A stretch of 64,000 bases of DNA from Mycolicibacterium canariasense (GTDB lineage Bacteria > Actinomycetota > Actinomycetes > Mycobacteriales > Mycobacteriaceae): assembly GCF_002101555.1 (NCBI RefSeq), contig NZ_LQOL01000023.1, positions 1 to 64,000 of the forward strand, given 5' to 3'. Shown here piece after piece: positions 28,520 to 36,833 of the stretch (positions are counted from its first letter, which is position 1; every line of letters begins with the position of its first letter). A model generated the notes under the pieces. That model saw only the letters and a program-made list of their open reading frames with translations. It was not told the DNA's origin and did no database searches. A program made the translations under genes and the position numbers.

Positions 28520-29944
28520 CTATCCGGATTGCATTGTGCGCCAGCCGATGTCGATGTTGAGCTGTTGTGCTGCCTTGACTGCTGCGAGGATGAGTATCTG
28601 CGCGTAGGTGGGGAATGACACTGAAACCTGTGCCAATTCATCGACTTTCGTCATGCCCGCTGCTAGCGCGAGGGCGGCAACCTGAACAATCTCGACCGCT
28701 CGCTGTCCCACGACGTGACAGCCCAGGATGTCATGGGTGGTGCGGTCGACGATGAGCTTGCAAAAGCCCACCGTTTGTCCGTCGATGATCGCGCGGGTGA
28801 GTGCGGCGTAGTCGACGATTGCCGTTTCGACGTCATGGTTCTCACGCGCTTTGAGTTCGGTGAGACCAACCGAGGCGTACTCGGGATCGGTAAAGCTCCC
28901 GGTGGGAGTCACATGACTGCGCACCGTCATTCGTGATCCTTTTACGGCGTTGGTCGCTGCGATGAAACCGTCGCGCATGGCCTCCGACGCGAGCAGCAGA
29001 CGTCCCGTGACGTCACCAGCGGCGAATGCCGTGGGGGCCGACGACTGTAGATATTCATCGACTGCCAAGAATCCGCGTTGTGTCACAGCAATTCCCGCTG
29101 CCTCAAGGTTCATGCCGTCGGTATCGGCGCCCCATCCTGCCGCGACGACGATCAGGGCAGCCTCGGCGCTTTGCCTGTGAGAGTCTTTGCAGAAATTCAT
29201 GCGCACACCCGTCGAGGTCTTGTCGAACGACTCGATCGCACCGAAGCCTTCGTTGACGATTACGCCGGCTTGTCTGAACGCTGCAGCCACTGCTGACGAA
29301 ATCTCGCGGTCCTCGGCAGCCAGGATGTTGGGCAACGCCTCGAACACTTGGACCCGAGTCCCGAAACTGTTGAATATCGAAGCGACTTGAATTCCCGTGG
29401 ATCCACCGCCGATGACGATCATCGATGCGGGCACCTCGGTCAACCCCCACGCGTCGCTGTGTGTGCGCGTGTGTTCATATCCGGCGATCGGTAATTTCTT
29501 GCTCACGCCACCGGTGCAGAGTATGAATTTATCGGCGCTGAGCCGCAGTCCACTTTCGGTGACCACGGTCTGCGCATCGATGAATTGCGTCAATCCCACG
29601 TGCTCGTGGACCACACCGCCCTTTTCTTCGATTTGTTCTCTCAGTGCGGAGTGGCCACGCACGTCATCGCCGACCTCCCGGACGCGGGTAAGCAGGAGCG
29701 GGTAGTCGAGGACGGGGTCACTCACCCTGATGCCGTAGGCGCCGAGTTGCCGGGCATCGCGGATGAGGCGCGCGGCATGAGCCAGCGTCCGTACGGGTAC
29801 TGGACCGTCGTCGGCGGCCATCCCGCCGATCCCGTGTGCAGTGACCATGACAGTCCGAGCACCGAGATCGGCGGCGCGGGCCGCCGCCACGACTCCGGCG
29901 GGCCCTCCGCCGATGACAATGACGTCTGCCTCTATTGAGTTCAT
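28520..29944 (-). CDS. dihydrolipoamide-dehydrogenase-like flavoprotein lacking redox cysteines
   Basis: 474 residues from the ATG at 29944, which has GGGAAAG 5 bases upstream; longer in-frame starts have no ribosome site. FAD motif IGGGPAGVVAAARAADLGA, NAD motif VIGGGSTGIQVASIFNSFG, and the second FAD motif FAAGDVTG are all present in the class I disulfide-reductase order. Where the family has the CxxxxC redox pair (GGTCLNxGCxPSK), this protein reads HGIGGMAADDGPVPVRT with no cysteine. The C-terminal HPTxxE dimer motif is SFPTYAQ. So it should not reduce disulfides; soluble transhydrogenase-like or other pyridine-nucleotide chemistry is possible. A 3-hydroxyacyl-CoA dehydrogenase gene is upstream on the same strand. 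Confidence 0.85.
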   Translation of the reverse strand: MNSIEADVIVIGGGPAGVVAAARAADLGARTVMVTAHGIGGMAADDGPVPVRTLAHAARLIRDARQLGAYGIRVSDPVLDYPLLLTRVREVGDDVRGHSALREQIEEKGGVVHEHVGLTQFIDAQTVVTESGLRLSADKFILCTGGVSKKLPIAGYEHTRTHSDAWGLTEVPASMIVIGGGSTGIQVASIFNSFGTRVQVFEALPNILAAEDREISSAVAAAFRQAGVIVNEGFGAIESFDKTSTGVRMNFCKDSHRQSAEAALIVVAAGWGADTDGMNLEAAGIAVTQRGFLAVDEYLQSSAPTAFAAGDVTGRLLLASEAMRDGFIAATNAVKGSRMTVRSHVTPTGSFTDPEYASVGLTELKARENHDVETAIVDYAALTRAIIDGQTVGFCKLIVDRTTHDILGCHVVGQRAVEIVQVAALALAAGMTKVDELAQVSVSFPTYAQILILAAVKAAQQLNIDIGWRTMQSG

Positions 29945-30012
29945 GTCTGCTTTCCCGGTCGTCATCATCGAGAAGGGGTATCACGTCCTACTTCGCGGTC
30001 AATTCCGCACGG

Positions 30013-30873
30013 TTATGTTGCATAGTCGTAGAAGCCTTTTCCCGATTTGACTCCCAACTTTCCGGCGTCGACGTATTCCTTCAACAAGTCGCGCGACTCG
30101 GTGGGAATGTAGGGAAAATGCTTGAGATAGTTTCCTTCGATGTCGAGTGCGACGTCGAGGCCGACGCGGTCCATGAGGCGGAACACGCCGATCTGAAGCC
30201 CTGATGCCACCAGGATGTTGTCGAAATCCTGCGGTGTGGCGACGCCTTCGGCCACGACGGCGAGCGACTCACGTTTGATTGCCGCCCATACGCGGTTGAT
30301 GATGAGGCCAACGCTCTCCTTTCTGGCAACGGCAGTGACGAACCCGTATTTGGGCAGTTCTTCGGTCAGAACATCGAAGATGCGCTCGTCGGTGTGGCCA
30401 TCGGTCATGATCTCCAATTGCGGAAACTCGGGCGGTTGCCCGTAATGCGTGTTCAGCACGCGCTTGGTGTTCTTCACCTTGCCGATGAGCTCGCTGCTCA
30501 TGAACGAGGAAGAGTTCGTGCCGATGATCGCGTCAGCATCGGCGAGCTCGTCGATCTGCCCGAGTAGGTCGATCTTCAGCGACTGGATCTCTGGCACCGA
30601 CTCGACGATGTACCAGGCGTTGCTCAACGCCGACGGTAGGTCGGTGAGGTATTCGAGGGTAGCTGGCGTCGATCCCGGGCGCGTGTCAAGCAGCTTGGGA
30701 AGGTGTTCGTCGATGAAATCCTTGGCCGAATCCAACGACGGCTGGGATACGTCATAAAGCTTGACGTGACCACCTTGGGTGGCGAATGTCAGCGCGATCC
30801 GTCTGCCGAGGGTTCCCGATCCCAGAACCGTGATTGCGCGTCCCGTCAAATCCTTGGGCGGGGAGTATGTCAT
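30013..30873 (-). CDS. 3-hydroxyacyl-CoA dehydrogenase family protein
   Basis: 286 residues. N-terminal Rossmann domain with ITVLGSGTLGRRIALTFATQG near residue 14 and the Asp that selects NAD in KLYDVSQ. The region around VLNTHYGQPPEFPQLEI carries the catalytic-type His. The C-terminal helical domain has GLIINRVWAAIKRESLAVV and ends with the typical GVKSGKGFYDY. The Gly-Ser-Gly loop and length are normal. It oxidises 3-hydroxyacyl-CoA or a related hydroxyacid. Neighbouring flavoprotein and YWTD protein genes on the same strand may form one unit, but gaps of 68 and 89 bases leave that open. Confidence 0.88.
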   Translation of the reverse strand: MTYSPPKDLTGRAITVLGSGTLGRRIALTFATQGGHVKLYDVSQPSLDSAKDFIDEHLPKLLDTRPGSTPATLEYLTDLPSALSNAWYIVESVPEIQSLKIDLLGQIDELADADAIIGTNSSSFMSSELIGKVKNTKRVLNTHYGQPPEFPQLEIMTDGHTDERIFDVLTEELPKYGFVTAVARKESVGLIINRVWAAIKRESLAVVAEGVATPQDFDNILVASGLQIGVFRLMDRVGLDVALDIEGNYLKHFPYIPTESRDLLKEYVDAGKLGVKSGKGFYDYAT

Positions 30874-30962
30874 GTTGCTTCTTTCGGTTGAGCGTTAGCC
30901 GAGTAAACGTCGTGCATCTGACGGATTTGCGTTCGAGAACGGCGGTAGCAGATTCAGGCGCA

Positions 30963-31883
30963 TCAAAGCCCAGCAATACCGGTTATTCCACCCGGTATTT
31001 TTGCCACCGTGCGTTCGCCGGTGCCGTCGAGGCTGATCGCTCTGATTTCGCCCGAGAGATCGCCGATGTAGACGGTCCCCGCCTCTTTGTCCACGGCGAG
31101 TCCGATCGCCTCGTGATATCCAGCCGACAGCTGCGTGACATCTCCGCCTGGCTGACCCGCGGCGGGGATGTTCGCGCGATTCAAAGTGTTCCCGAGCGGT
31201 GGCGCGCCCCGGTCTGTCCAGTAGAGCGTGCCCTCAGCGAGATCGAGACTGAGATCGATCGGCTCGGGCAGCCCCGACCACAGCACTTCGATGCTGCGAT
31301 CCGATGGGTCTTCATCGCCCGGGTTCAGCGCGGTCCGAAAGATCCGGCCGTCGTTACCCTTCGGCGGTCCCTTCTGAGTCCAGTACAGATAGCCGTTGAC
31401 CTCGTCCACCGCCACCCCAACGCACTGATTCCGCAGTTGCCGGCGTTGTTCGTCGGTGGTGGCAACGATGACCTCGGCGCGCAGGTCGGAGCCGTCGAGC
31501 CGGGCGCTGCGAACCGCCGCGCCCTCGCGATCCGACCAATACAGCCGCCCCGCACGCCAATCGCCGGTCACCTGTTTCCCCGTGACGAAGCTGCCCACCG
31601 GCAGCACCATCGCGCGATCCCCACCGTCCACCGATGCACGTTCGATCGAAGCGTTCTTCGTATAGAACTCCAGATCCCGGTCGGACTTCGGTGGCGAATG
31701 TCCGTCAATGACGGTTGGCGCTCCCATATTGGTCCAATAGAAGTACTTATCCGGTCCGACGGTTACCCCATCGGGGAAGTCTCCGACACCGCTGATCAAT
31801 ACCGACGCGGTTCCATCGGCGATGTCGACCTTGAAAATCGAACTGTTCGCGGGACTCAGGGCAATCAAGAACTGAAACATCAT
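30963..31883 (-). CDS. YWTD-type beta-propeller protein
   Basis: 306 residues from the ATG at 31883, with AGAGAGGAAC just upstream. An upstream open stretch overlaps the next gene and is not used. At least five repeats carry the YWTD signature: FYWTNMGAP, LYWSDREGAAVRSARLDG, LYWTQKGPPKGNDGRIFRT, LYWTDRGAPPLGNTLNRA and VYIGDLSGEIRAISLDG. Such six-bladed propellers occur in LDL receptors and in bacterial SMP-30/NHL-like proteins. No signal peptide was recognised. The role is unknown; ligand binding or lactonase activity are both possible. Confidence 0.8.
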   Translation of the reverse strand: MMFQFLIALSPANSSIFKVDIADGTASVLISGVGDFPDGVTVGPDKYFYWTNMGAPTVIDGHSPPKSDRDLEFYTKNASIERASVDGGDRAMVLPVGSFVTGKQVTGDWRAGRLYWSDREGAAVRSARLDGSDLRAEVIVATTDEQRRQLRNQCVGVAVDEVNGYLYWTQKGPPKGNDGRIFRTALNPGDEDPSDRSIEVLWSGLPEPIDLSLDLAEGTLYWTDRGAPPLGNTLNRANIPAAGQPGGDVTQLSAGYHEAIGLAVDKEAGTVYIGDLSGEIRAISLDGTGERTVAKIPGGITGIAGL

Positions 31884-32071
31884 GTTCCTCTCTGGGAATC
31901 GGGATCGGGATCGGACCGAAGTGCTATCGGGGCCCGGGGATCGCCGACGGTGATGGCCCACGTCGTCGCGGCTGCCGTTCCTCCACTGTGCCGCGCGATG
32001 GTCGTAGTAGCCAGCGACTTCTGGCCACATGTTGCCAAGAACGCGCCCCGCGACAATCGGCCGTTCATCAT

Positions 32072-33250
32072 TCAGCCCGGTGTGGGGGCGAGGGCACCGA
32101 GCCACGCCAGGGAGGGTTTGGGGTGCCTGGCGAAGGTGGCCCGGTCGACGGCGACCAAGCCGAATGTTGGTTCCCACCTTCCCCATTCATAGTTGTCCAG
32201 CAGGCTCCAATGCAGATAGCCGCGTACGTCGACGCCGTCGTCCATGGCTGCGCGCAGTGCCTGAAGTGCTTGGGTGGTGAAGCGGATTCGCTCGTCGTCG
32301 TCTGCGGTGGCGATGCCGTTTTCTGTGACGATGATCGGCACGTCGCCAACCACGCGCGCCGCTCTGCGGACGGCTCCGCCCAATGCGTCGGGATAGCTCT
32401 CCCAGCCCGTCTGGGTCAGCGTGGCTCCCGGGGTGAGATAGACCTGGGCGTGCCCGTCGCTGTTCTTGATTCGGCCGCGAGTGTAGGCCTGCACCCCCAC
32501 CCAATCGTCGCCGCGGGATGCCTGCAGGAAGACCTCGTCGCGAGGGTGGACGTAGTCGGCGACCAGCGATTGGGCGTCGGGGTCGGGCTGGTAGTCCTGA
32601 ACGGAGACACCCCACCCGGTCAGCACCGACGGATGGTTGCGCTTCAGGTGTTGCCGCGTGGCGTCGTGCAGCTCGAGCATGACGGCGCTGATCTGCCGGT
32701 CCGGCACGGGCAATCCAGCGGACAAGTCGGTCGCCCCGGCAGCAAGCACCGCAACGATGTTGGGCTCGTTGATCGTCTCGATCCGCTCGACGCCGCACTC
32801 GAGCACCGGAGCCACGGCGTCGACGTAGCGCAGAAAGCGGTCGATGGCATCCGGTCGTCGCCAGCCACCGGAACGGGAGAACCACATCGGCAGGGTGAAG
32901 TGATGCAGTGTTGGCAGCGGCCGCAATCCGAGTTCGTCGGCGCGCTGGACGATTCGCCGGTAGTGCTGCACGTTGGCGACGGACAGGCGGCCGTCGGCGG
33001 GTTCGATGCGCGACCACTCGATACCGAAGCGGAAATCGTGCATGCCGGCACCGGCGGCGAGCTCGAGATCCTCGTTCCAGCGGTGGTAGCCGTCGACGGC
33101 ATCGCCGGACGGCTGCGCGATGGGGCTGTCAGCAGCTGTCTCGAGGGCCCACCAGTCGCTGGCGAGATTGTTTCCCTCGCTTTGATGCGCGCCGATGGAG
33201 GTGCCCCACAAGAACCCGGGCGGGAAGGTGTCGCTGGATAGCGCGGTCAT
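32072..33250 (-). CDS. GH1 family beta-glucosidase
   Basis: 392 residues, slightly short for GH1. N-terminal FPPGFLWGTSIGAHQSEG, FRFGIEWSRIEP near residue 75, acid/base Glu in ETINEPNIV near 160, and the nucleophile Glu in IIVTENGIAT near 320, then YLHWSLLDNYEWG. These are all the core GH1 motifs with both catalytic Glu residues present. It probably hydrolyses aryl- or alkyl-beta-glucosides. The start codon directly follows a 21-base dyad, with a TACTCT box 6 bases before the ATG, which suggests a leaderless transcript. It is divergent from a TetR regulator. Confidence 0.92.
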   Translation of the reverse strand: MTALSSDTFPPGFLWGTSIGAHQSEGNNLASDWWALETAADSPIAQPSGDAVDGYHRWNEDLELAAGAGMHDFRFGIEWSRIEPADGRLSVANVQHYRRIVQRADELGLRPLPTLHHFTLPMWFSRSGGWRRPDAIDRFLRYVDAVAPVLECGVERIETINEPNIVAVLAAGATDLSAGLPVPDRQISAVMLELHDATRQHLKRNHPSVLTGWGVSVQDYQPDPDAQSLVADYVHPRDEVFLQASRGDDWVGVQAYTRGRIKNSDGHAQVYLTPGATLTQTGWESYPDALGGAVRRAARVVGDVPIIVTENGIATADDDERIRFTTQALQALRAAMDDGVDVRGYLHWSLLDNYEWGRWEPTFGLVAVDRATFARHPKPSLAWLGALAPTPG

Positions 33251-33252
33251 AA

Positions 33253-33273
33253 AAACAGAGTATCACTAGGTTT
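33253..33273. promoter_or_regulatory. TetR operator copy 1, abutting the GH1 start
   Basis: Dyad of the form AAAC-N2-AGT-N3-ACT-N2-GTTT, between the GH1 gene (start 33250) and the TetR gene (33301). A near-identical copy lies at 34792-34812. Confidence 0.8.
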
Positions 33274-33300
33274 TCAATGAACCGCTGTAGATTTGCTGTC

Positions 33301-33909
33301 ATGACTGCCAAAGAAGGCCGAGGCCCCTACGCCAAGGGCGTCCTAAAACGCGGAGAGATCCTCACCGCGGCGCTGGCGGCCTACGACGAGCACGATGGCG
33401 CCGGCCCGTCGATGAAGGCGATCGCAGCGCGGGTGGGCCTCAGCGAACAGGGCCTCTTGCACTACTTCGGCAGCCGCGAAGCGCTGTTCACTGCGATTTT
33501 GGCCGAGCGTGACCGGGTCTATCGGCAGACCTATGACGTCGGCAAGCCGATCGAGGATCTGCTCGAGGCCGTCCGGCTGCAAGTGCAGACGCCGGGTCTG
33601 TCACGTCTGTACGTGGCGATGGCCGCGACCGCCGCCGACCCGCAGCGACCACCGCACCGTTACTTCACCGAGCACTTCAAGACCCTGACCGAGGACATTG
33701 AGAAAATGCTTCTTGTGCAACCGGATTCGCTGACCTCTCCAGCCCAGGCGCTCGGCGATGTCGACAGATTGACGTTCATCACGAGGATTTTGATCGCCGC
33801 AGCCGATGGCTTACAACTACGTTCACTGATCGACGATGACCTCGACGTCGTGGCCGACCTCGGCCGGCTCGTCGCCGTCCTGCAAGCCCTGATCGGGTCG
33901 CAGGGGTGA
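33301..33909 (+). CDS. TetR-family transcriptional regulator
   Basis: 202 residues from the ATG at 33301; an upstream in-frame ATG at 33277 lies close to the operator and is less likely. N-terminal HTH: RGEILTAALAAYDEHDGAGPSMKAIAARVGLSEQGLLHYFGSREALF matches the TetR pattern in pieces (AIAARVGLSEQGLLHYFGS). The C-terminal ligand domain is helical. It is divergent from the GH1 glucosidase. The 21-base dyad occurs both in that gap and before the alpha/beta hydrolase at 34815, so it probably controls both and itself. Its 3' end overlaps the convergent membrane protein gene by 87 bases. Confidence 0.88.
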   Translation: MTAKEGRGPYAKGVLKRGEILTAALAAYDEHDGAGPSMKAIAARVGLSEQGLLHYFGSREALFTAILAERDRVYRQTYDVGKPIEDLLEAVRLQVQTPGLSRLYVAMAATAADPQRPPHRYFTEHFKTLTEDIEKMLLVQPDSLTSPAQALGDVDRLTFITRILIAAADGLQLRSLIDDDLDVVADLGRLVAVLQALIGSQG

Positions 33910-34752
33910 TGAGCTCTCATTGTGCTGGAGCATGATCTTCAGCACGTTGCGCAAATTAGTGCTGGAAATGTCAAAGATCCCTTCGTATGGGTTCACCATG
34001 TCGACGATCCAGAACAGCATGCTGCTGAGAGTCACTGCACATAAACCGATCATGATGATTGCGACGGCGTTCGTCGGGGCACGCAGGCCGAAGCATACGA
34101 AGATGATCATCAGCCAGAAGAGGAGCACTATCAGGAATGCAGAGGGTATCGAGTTCCGGGGGCCCAGAAGCAATGCCCATCGAGCTCGGGCGAATTCCTG
34201 ATACTGGTCGAAGCAGTCCGCTGCCAACTTCTGCCGCGCCGTGTCGCTGGGTTCAAGTCGAAGGATGTCCAACTTGATGCGGTTCAACTGCTCACTGAGC
34301 ACCAGCCCGGCGCGCTCACGAGACATGGCACCCACGTCCGGATAACTGACGCCACGCGGACCCGGTTGGGTCCGCCAACAGTTGGCGATCGCGCCAGCGG
34401 TAAAGCTCTGCAGTCGATGGCGCATCGGTTCGGATTCCGGGCCGTAATTACGCAAGCACTGGTCGAGCCGGATCAACTGTGCTGCGTAAAGCGCCCAATG
34501 GTCGGCGGTAGCGTCGACGAAACTCTTCGCTGCGTTGATGAATAACCCCATCACGATGGCTGCTGTCGTGGTGAGGAACGCGGTGATCACACTCATGAAG
34601 TTCATGGCGTCGTCGAGCGTCCGGGGTGCCAGAACCCGAGACTTCAACAAGAAGCCCAGCCCAGCGCTTGCACACAGCACCGTCAACGCGGCTAGCCCCC
34701 ACCAAAACCCCGACGTGGACGCGAACAAATCCTTTGCGGCTCTTGCCTTCAT
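33823..34752 (-). CDS. DUF4239 (bestrophin-like) membrane protein
   Basis: 309 residues from the ATG at 34752, preceded by GAAGGA. Four hydrophobic segments are visible: two near the N-terminus (FWWGLAALTVLCASAGLGFL; ITAFLTTTAAIVMGLFINAA) and two near 210-265 (FLIVLLFWLMIIFVCFGL; AIIMIGLCAVTLSSMLFWIV). A long soluble helical loop lies between them. This layout and the segment VDMVNPYEGIF fit the bestrophin-like DUF4239 family of actinobacteria. Function unknown. It overlaps the TetR gene tail-to-tail by 87 bases and is divergent from the alpha/beta hydrolase. Confidence 0.7.
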   Translation of the reverse strand: MKARAAKDLFASTSGFWWGLAALTVLCASAGLGFLLKSRVLAPRTLDDAMNFMSVITAFLTTTAAIVMGLFINAAKSFVDATADHWALYAAQLIRLDQCLRNYGPESEPMRHRLQSFTAGAIANCWRTQPGPRGVSYPDVGAMSRERAGLVLSEQLNRIKLDILRLEPSDTARQKLAADCFDQYQEFARARWALLLGPRNSIPSAFLIVLLFWLMIIFVCFGLRAPTNAVAIIMIGLCAVTLSSMLFWIVDMVNPYEGIFDISSTNLRNVLKIMLQHNESSSPLRPDQGLQDGDEPAEVGHDVEVIVDQ

Positions 34753-34791
34753 AGTCCTTCTCTGTGTCAACTTGTCTGCCGTGGTCCTACA

Positions 34792-34812
34792 AACCCTAGT
34801 GTTACTCTGTTT
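34792..34812. promoter_or_regulatory. TetR operator copy 2, abutting the hydrolase start
   Basis: Same dyad as at 33253-33273, in the same orientation relative to its gene; about 21 of 23 positions agree. The hydrolase ATG (34815) follows 2 bases later, with TACTCT at 34803-34808. Confidence 0.8.
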
Positions 34813-34814
34813 TC

Positions 34815-35786
34815 ATGACCGGGTCGACCGTCGCGCCCATCAGCTGGTGTCGCACCTGGGTGTGGCCTGGTTCGCGGATAGTGCGAGCACTGTTCGAATC
34901 CCGCCGGTCCGTCACACCGCCACCCACCATCGCGGAGATCCGGAAGCGGGTCACCGTGTGGCCGACCGTCGCAATAACTGCCGAATTGGCGCCCGCGGCA
35001 AGGCTGTCCATCTACAGTCCGGTGGGCGCCGATGCGTGCGCGGTGGTGTTGTGGGTGCACGGGGGCGGCTTCATCGCCAACTCGGCTGCCGGTGTCGCCG
35101 ACTTCGCCGCGATGATCGCTGACCAGGGGTACGTGGTTGCGTGCCTGGACTACACATTGGCGCCGGGCGCTCGGTATCCGGTCCCGATCATCCAGGGAAA
35201 CGCCGCGCTTGCCTACATCGCGTCTCACATCGCCTCCTACGGCGGCGACCCCACCCGGATCTTTCTCGGCGGCGACTCGGCCGGAGCACAGATCGCCAGC
35301 CAACTCGCAGCGATGCAGACCAATCCCACCCTGGCCCGACGGGTCTCCATCCACCCAGCACTGCGCAACGGGCAGCTGCTCGGAGTCGTCCTGTACTGCG
35401 GGTTCTACGACATGTGCACGGTGAAGTCGAGCGGATTCCCCGCCCTCCGTACGTGTCTGTGGGCCTACACCGGCCACCATGATTGGCTGCGGGCACCGTT
35501 CATCGACGAGCTGTCCACCGCGCAGCACCTCACCCACAACTTCCCGCCGGCCTTCATCACGGTCGGGGACGACGATCCTTTCGAAGGGCAGAGCAAGGAG
35601 TTCGCCGAGGCGCTCGCCGCGCATGGCGTCCGCGCCGACACGCTGTTCTGGACGGGTTCCGGCGCCGGCCTCGGCCACGAGTACCAGTTCGACTACCGAC
35701 TTCCGCAAGCACAGGCAGCGCTGCGACCCACGCTGAAATACCTTGAATCGAACGCATCGCCGCCCTGTCAGTCCACTGGGGCGTGA
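34815..35786 (+). CDS. alpha/beta hydrolase, hormone-sensitive-lipase type
   Basis: 323 residues. The oxyanion motif HGGGF (VHGGGFIANSAAG) lies near residue 80, the nucleophile motif is GDSAGAQIA near 155, the Asp is in VGDDDPF near 250, and the His is in GLGHEYQFDY near 290. These define the HSL (family IV) esterases. It probably hydrolyses short acyl esters. Translation starts next to the second TetR operator with no ribosome site, as for the GH1 gene, so a shared leaderless promoter is likely. Its end overlaps the convergent GlxA-type regulator by 19 bases. Confidence 0.88.
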   Translation: MTGSTVAPISWCRTWVWPGSRIVRALFESRRSVTPPPTIAEIRKRVTVWPTVAITAELAPAARLSIYSPVGADACAVVLWVHGGGFIANSAAGVADFAAMIADQGYVVACLDYTLAPGARYPVPIIQGNAALAYIASHIASYGGDPTRIFLGGDSAGAQIASQLAAMQTNPTLARRVSIHPALRNGQLLGVVLYCGFYDMCTVKSSGFPALRTCLWAYTGHHDWLRAPFIDELSTAQHLTHNFPPAFITVGDDDPFEGQSKEFAEALAAHGVRADTLFWTGSGAGLGHEYQFDYRLPQAQAALRPTLKYLESNASPPCQSTGA

Positions 35787-36736
35787 CTGGAGCGGTATCT
35801 CAGCGGCGGGACTCCGACGCTGCGGACGAAGTGGTAGCGCAGTGCGGCGTGGGAGGCGAATCCGGCTTGTTCTGCCACGCGGTCCATCGGCAGCCGGGTG
35901 GACTCCAGCAGCCGGCGGGCGCGGTCGATGCGCATCTGCAGGAGCAACTGAATGGGCGTCGTTCCGAGCTGCTCGCGGAAGTGTCGGTTGAGGCTGCGCA
36001 CGCTCATCGACGCGTGGCCGGCGATGCTCTCCAGATCCAGCGGTTCGAGCACGTTGTCCGCCATCCACCGGATCGTCGCCGACAGAGGATGCGAATCGTT
36101 CTGCGGCCGTGCGGGTTCGATGAAAGGCGTCTGGCCACCGTCGCGCCAGCTCAATAGCACCAGCCGCCGGGCGGTGCGGCCCGCGAGGTCGGACCCAGCG
36201 TCTTGGCGAATCAGATGCAGGCACAGGTCGAGGCCGGCCGCGCCCCCGGCCGAGGTCAGGATGTCACCGTCGTCGATGAACATCGCCGAGGCATCGACCT
36301 CGACGTCATGGTGACGGCGGGCCAGCTCCCCGGCCCATTGCCAATGTGTGGTGGCGCGTCTGCCGGTGAGCAATCCTGCCGCGGCGAGGGTGAAGGCACC
36401 GACACAGACCGACCCGATGCGGGCTCCCGCGGCGAAGGCCGCTCGCAGCGCCTCGACCACCTCGGGATCGGGTCGATCGAGGAAGTCCCGCGTCCCCGGC
36501 ACGATCACGACGTCGGCGGTCGCGACCTCGTCCAAACCGAAGTGGGTCCGGATGTCGACCGCGCCCCAGTCCGTCGTCGTGCTGACAGCACGGCCGGCCG
36601 CAGCGATCCGAACGTCATAGCGCGGCGGTTCGGACGGCTCCTCAGCCAACGCCACATTGGCCATCCCGAACACCTGCCCAGGCATCATCAACTCGAAGCC
36701 CAGGACCTGCTCACATCCAAGAACGCAGATGATCAT
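35768..36736 (-). CDS. GlxA-type AraC-family regulator (DJ-1/PfpI + HTH)
   Basis: 322 residues. The N-terminal DJ-1/PfpI-like domain (~1-180) has IICVLGCEQVLGFELMMPGQ and a nucleophile-elbow-like GSVCVGAFTLAAAGLLTGRRAT. The C-terminal double HTH of the AraC type (~215-315) reads SVRSLNRHFREQLGTTPIQLLLQMRIDRARRLL in pieces, then AEQAGFASHAALRYHF. It is divergent from the HD-domain gene. Two palindromes with TGGCCA cores lie in the gap and at its start codon. Confidence 0.88.
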   Translation of the reverse strand: MIICVLGCEQVLGFELMMPGQVFGMANVALAEEPSEPPRYDVRIAAAGRAVSTTTDWGAVDIRTHFGLDEVATADVVIVPGTRDFLDRPDPEVVEALRAAFAAGARIGSVCVGAFTLAAAGLLTGRRATTHWQWAGELARRHHDVEVDASAMFIDDGDILTSAGGAAGLDLCLHLIRQDAGSDLAGRTARRLVLLSWRDGGQTPFIEPARPQNDSHPLSATIRWMADNVLEPLDLESIAGHASMSVRSLNRHFREQLGTTPIQLLLQMRIDRARRLLESTRLPMDRVAEQAGFASHAALRYHFVRSVGVPPLRYRSSHAPVD

Positions 36737-36772
36737 CTGGCCAGATCCTTACATTAGATGGCCAGCTGGCCA
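36735..36772. promoter_or_regulatory. two palindromes between GlxA and HD-domain genes
   Basis: ATCTGGCCAGAT (36735-36746) and TGGCCAGCTGGCCA (36759-36772) are perfect palindromes sharing the TGGCCA core. They lie at and just upstream of the regulator start, 60-100 bases before the HD gene. Probable binding sites of the GlxA-type regulator. Confidence 0.65.
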
Positions 36773-36833
36773 CTCGCCTGATTCGACCGCAACGTCGCAG
36801 AATCAAGGGACCAGCCTCCGACGAAGGGCCCTC

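Noticed and set aside
30834..32192. Plus-strand open frame of about 450 codons opposite the YWTD protein gene
   Set aside because: No motif, overlaps three supported minus-strand genes, and the YWTD repeats are unmistakable.
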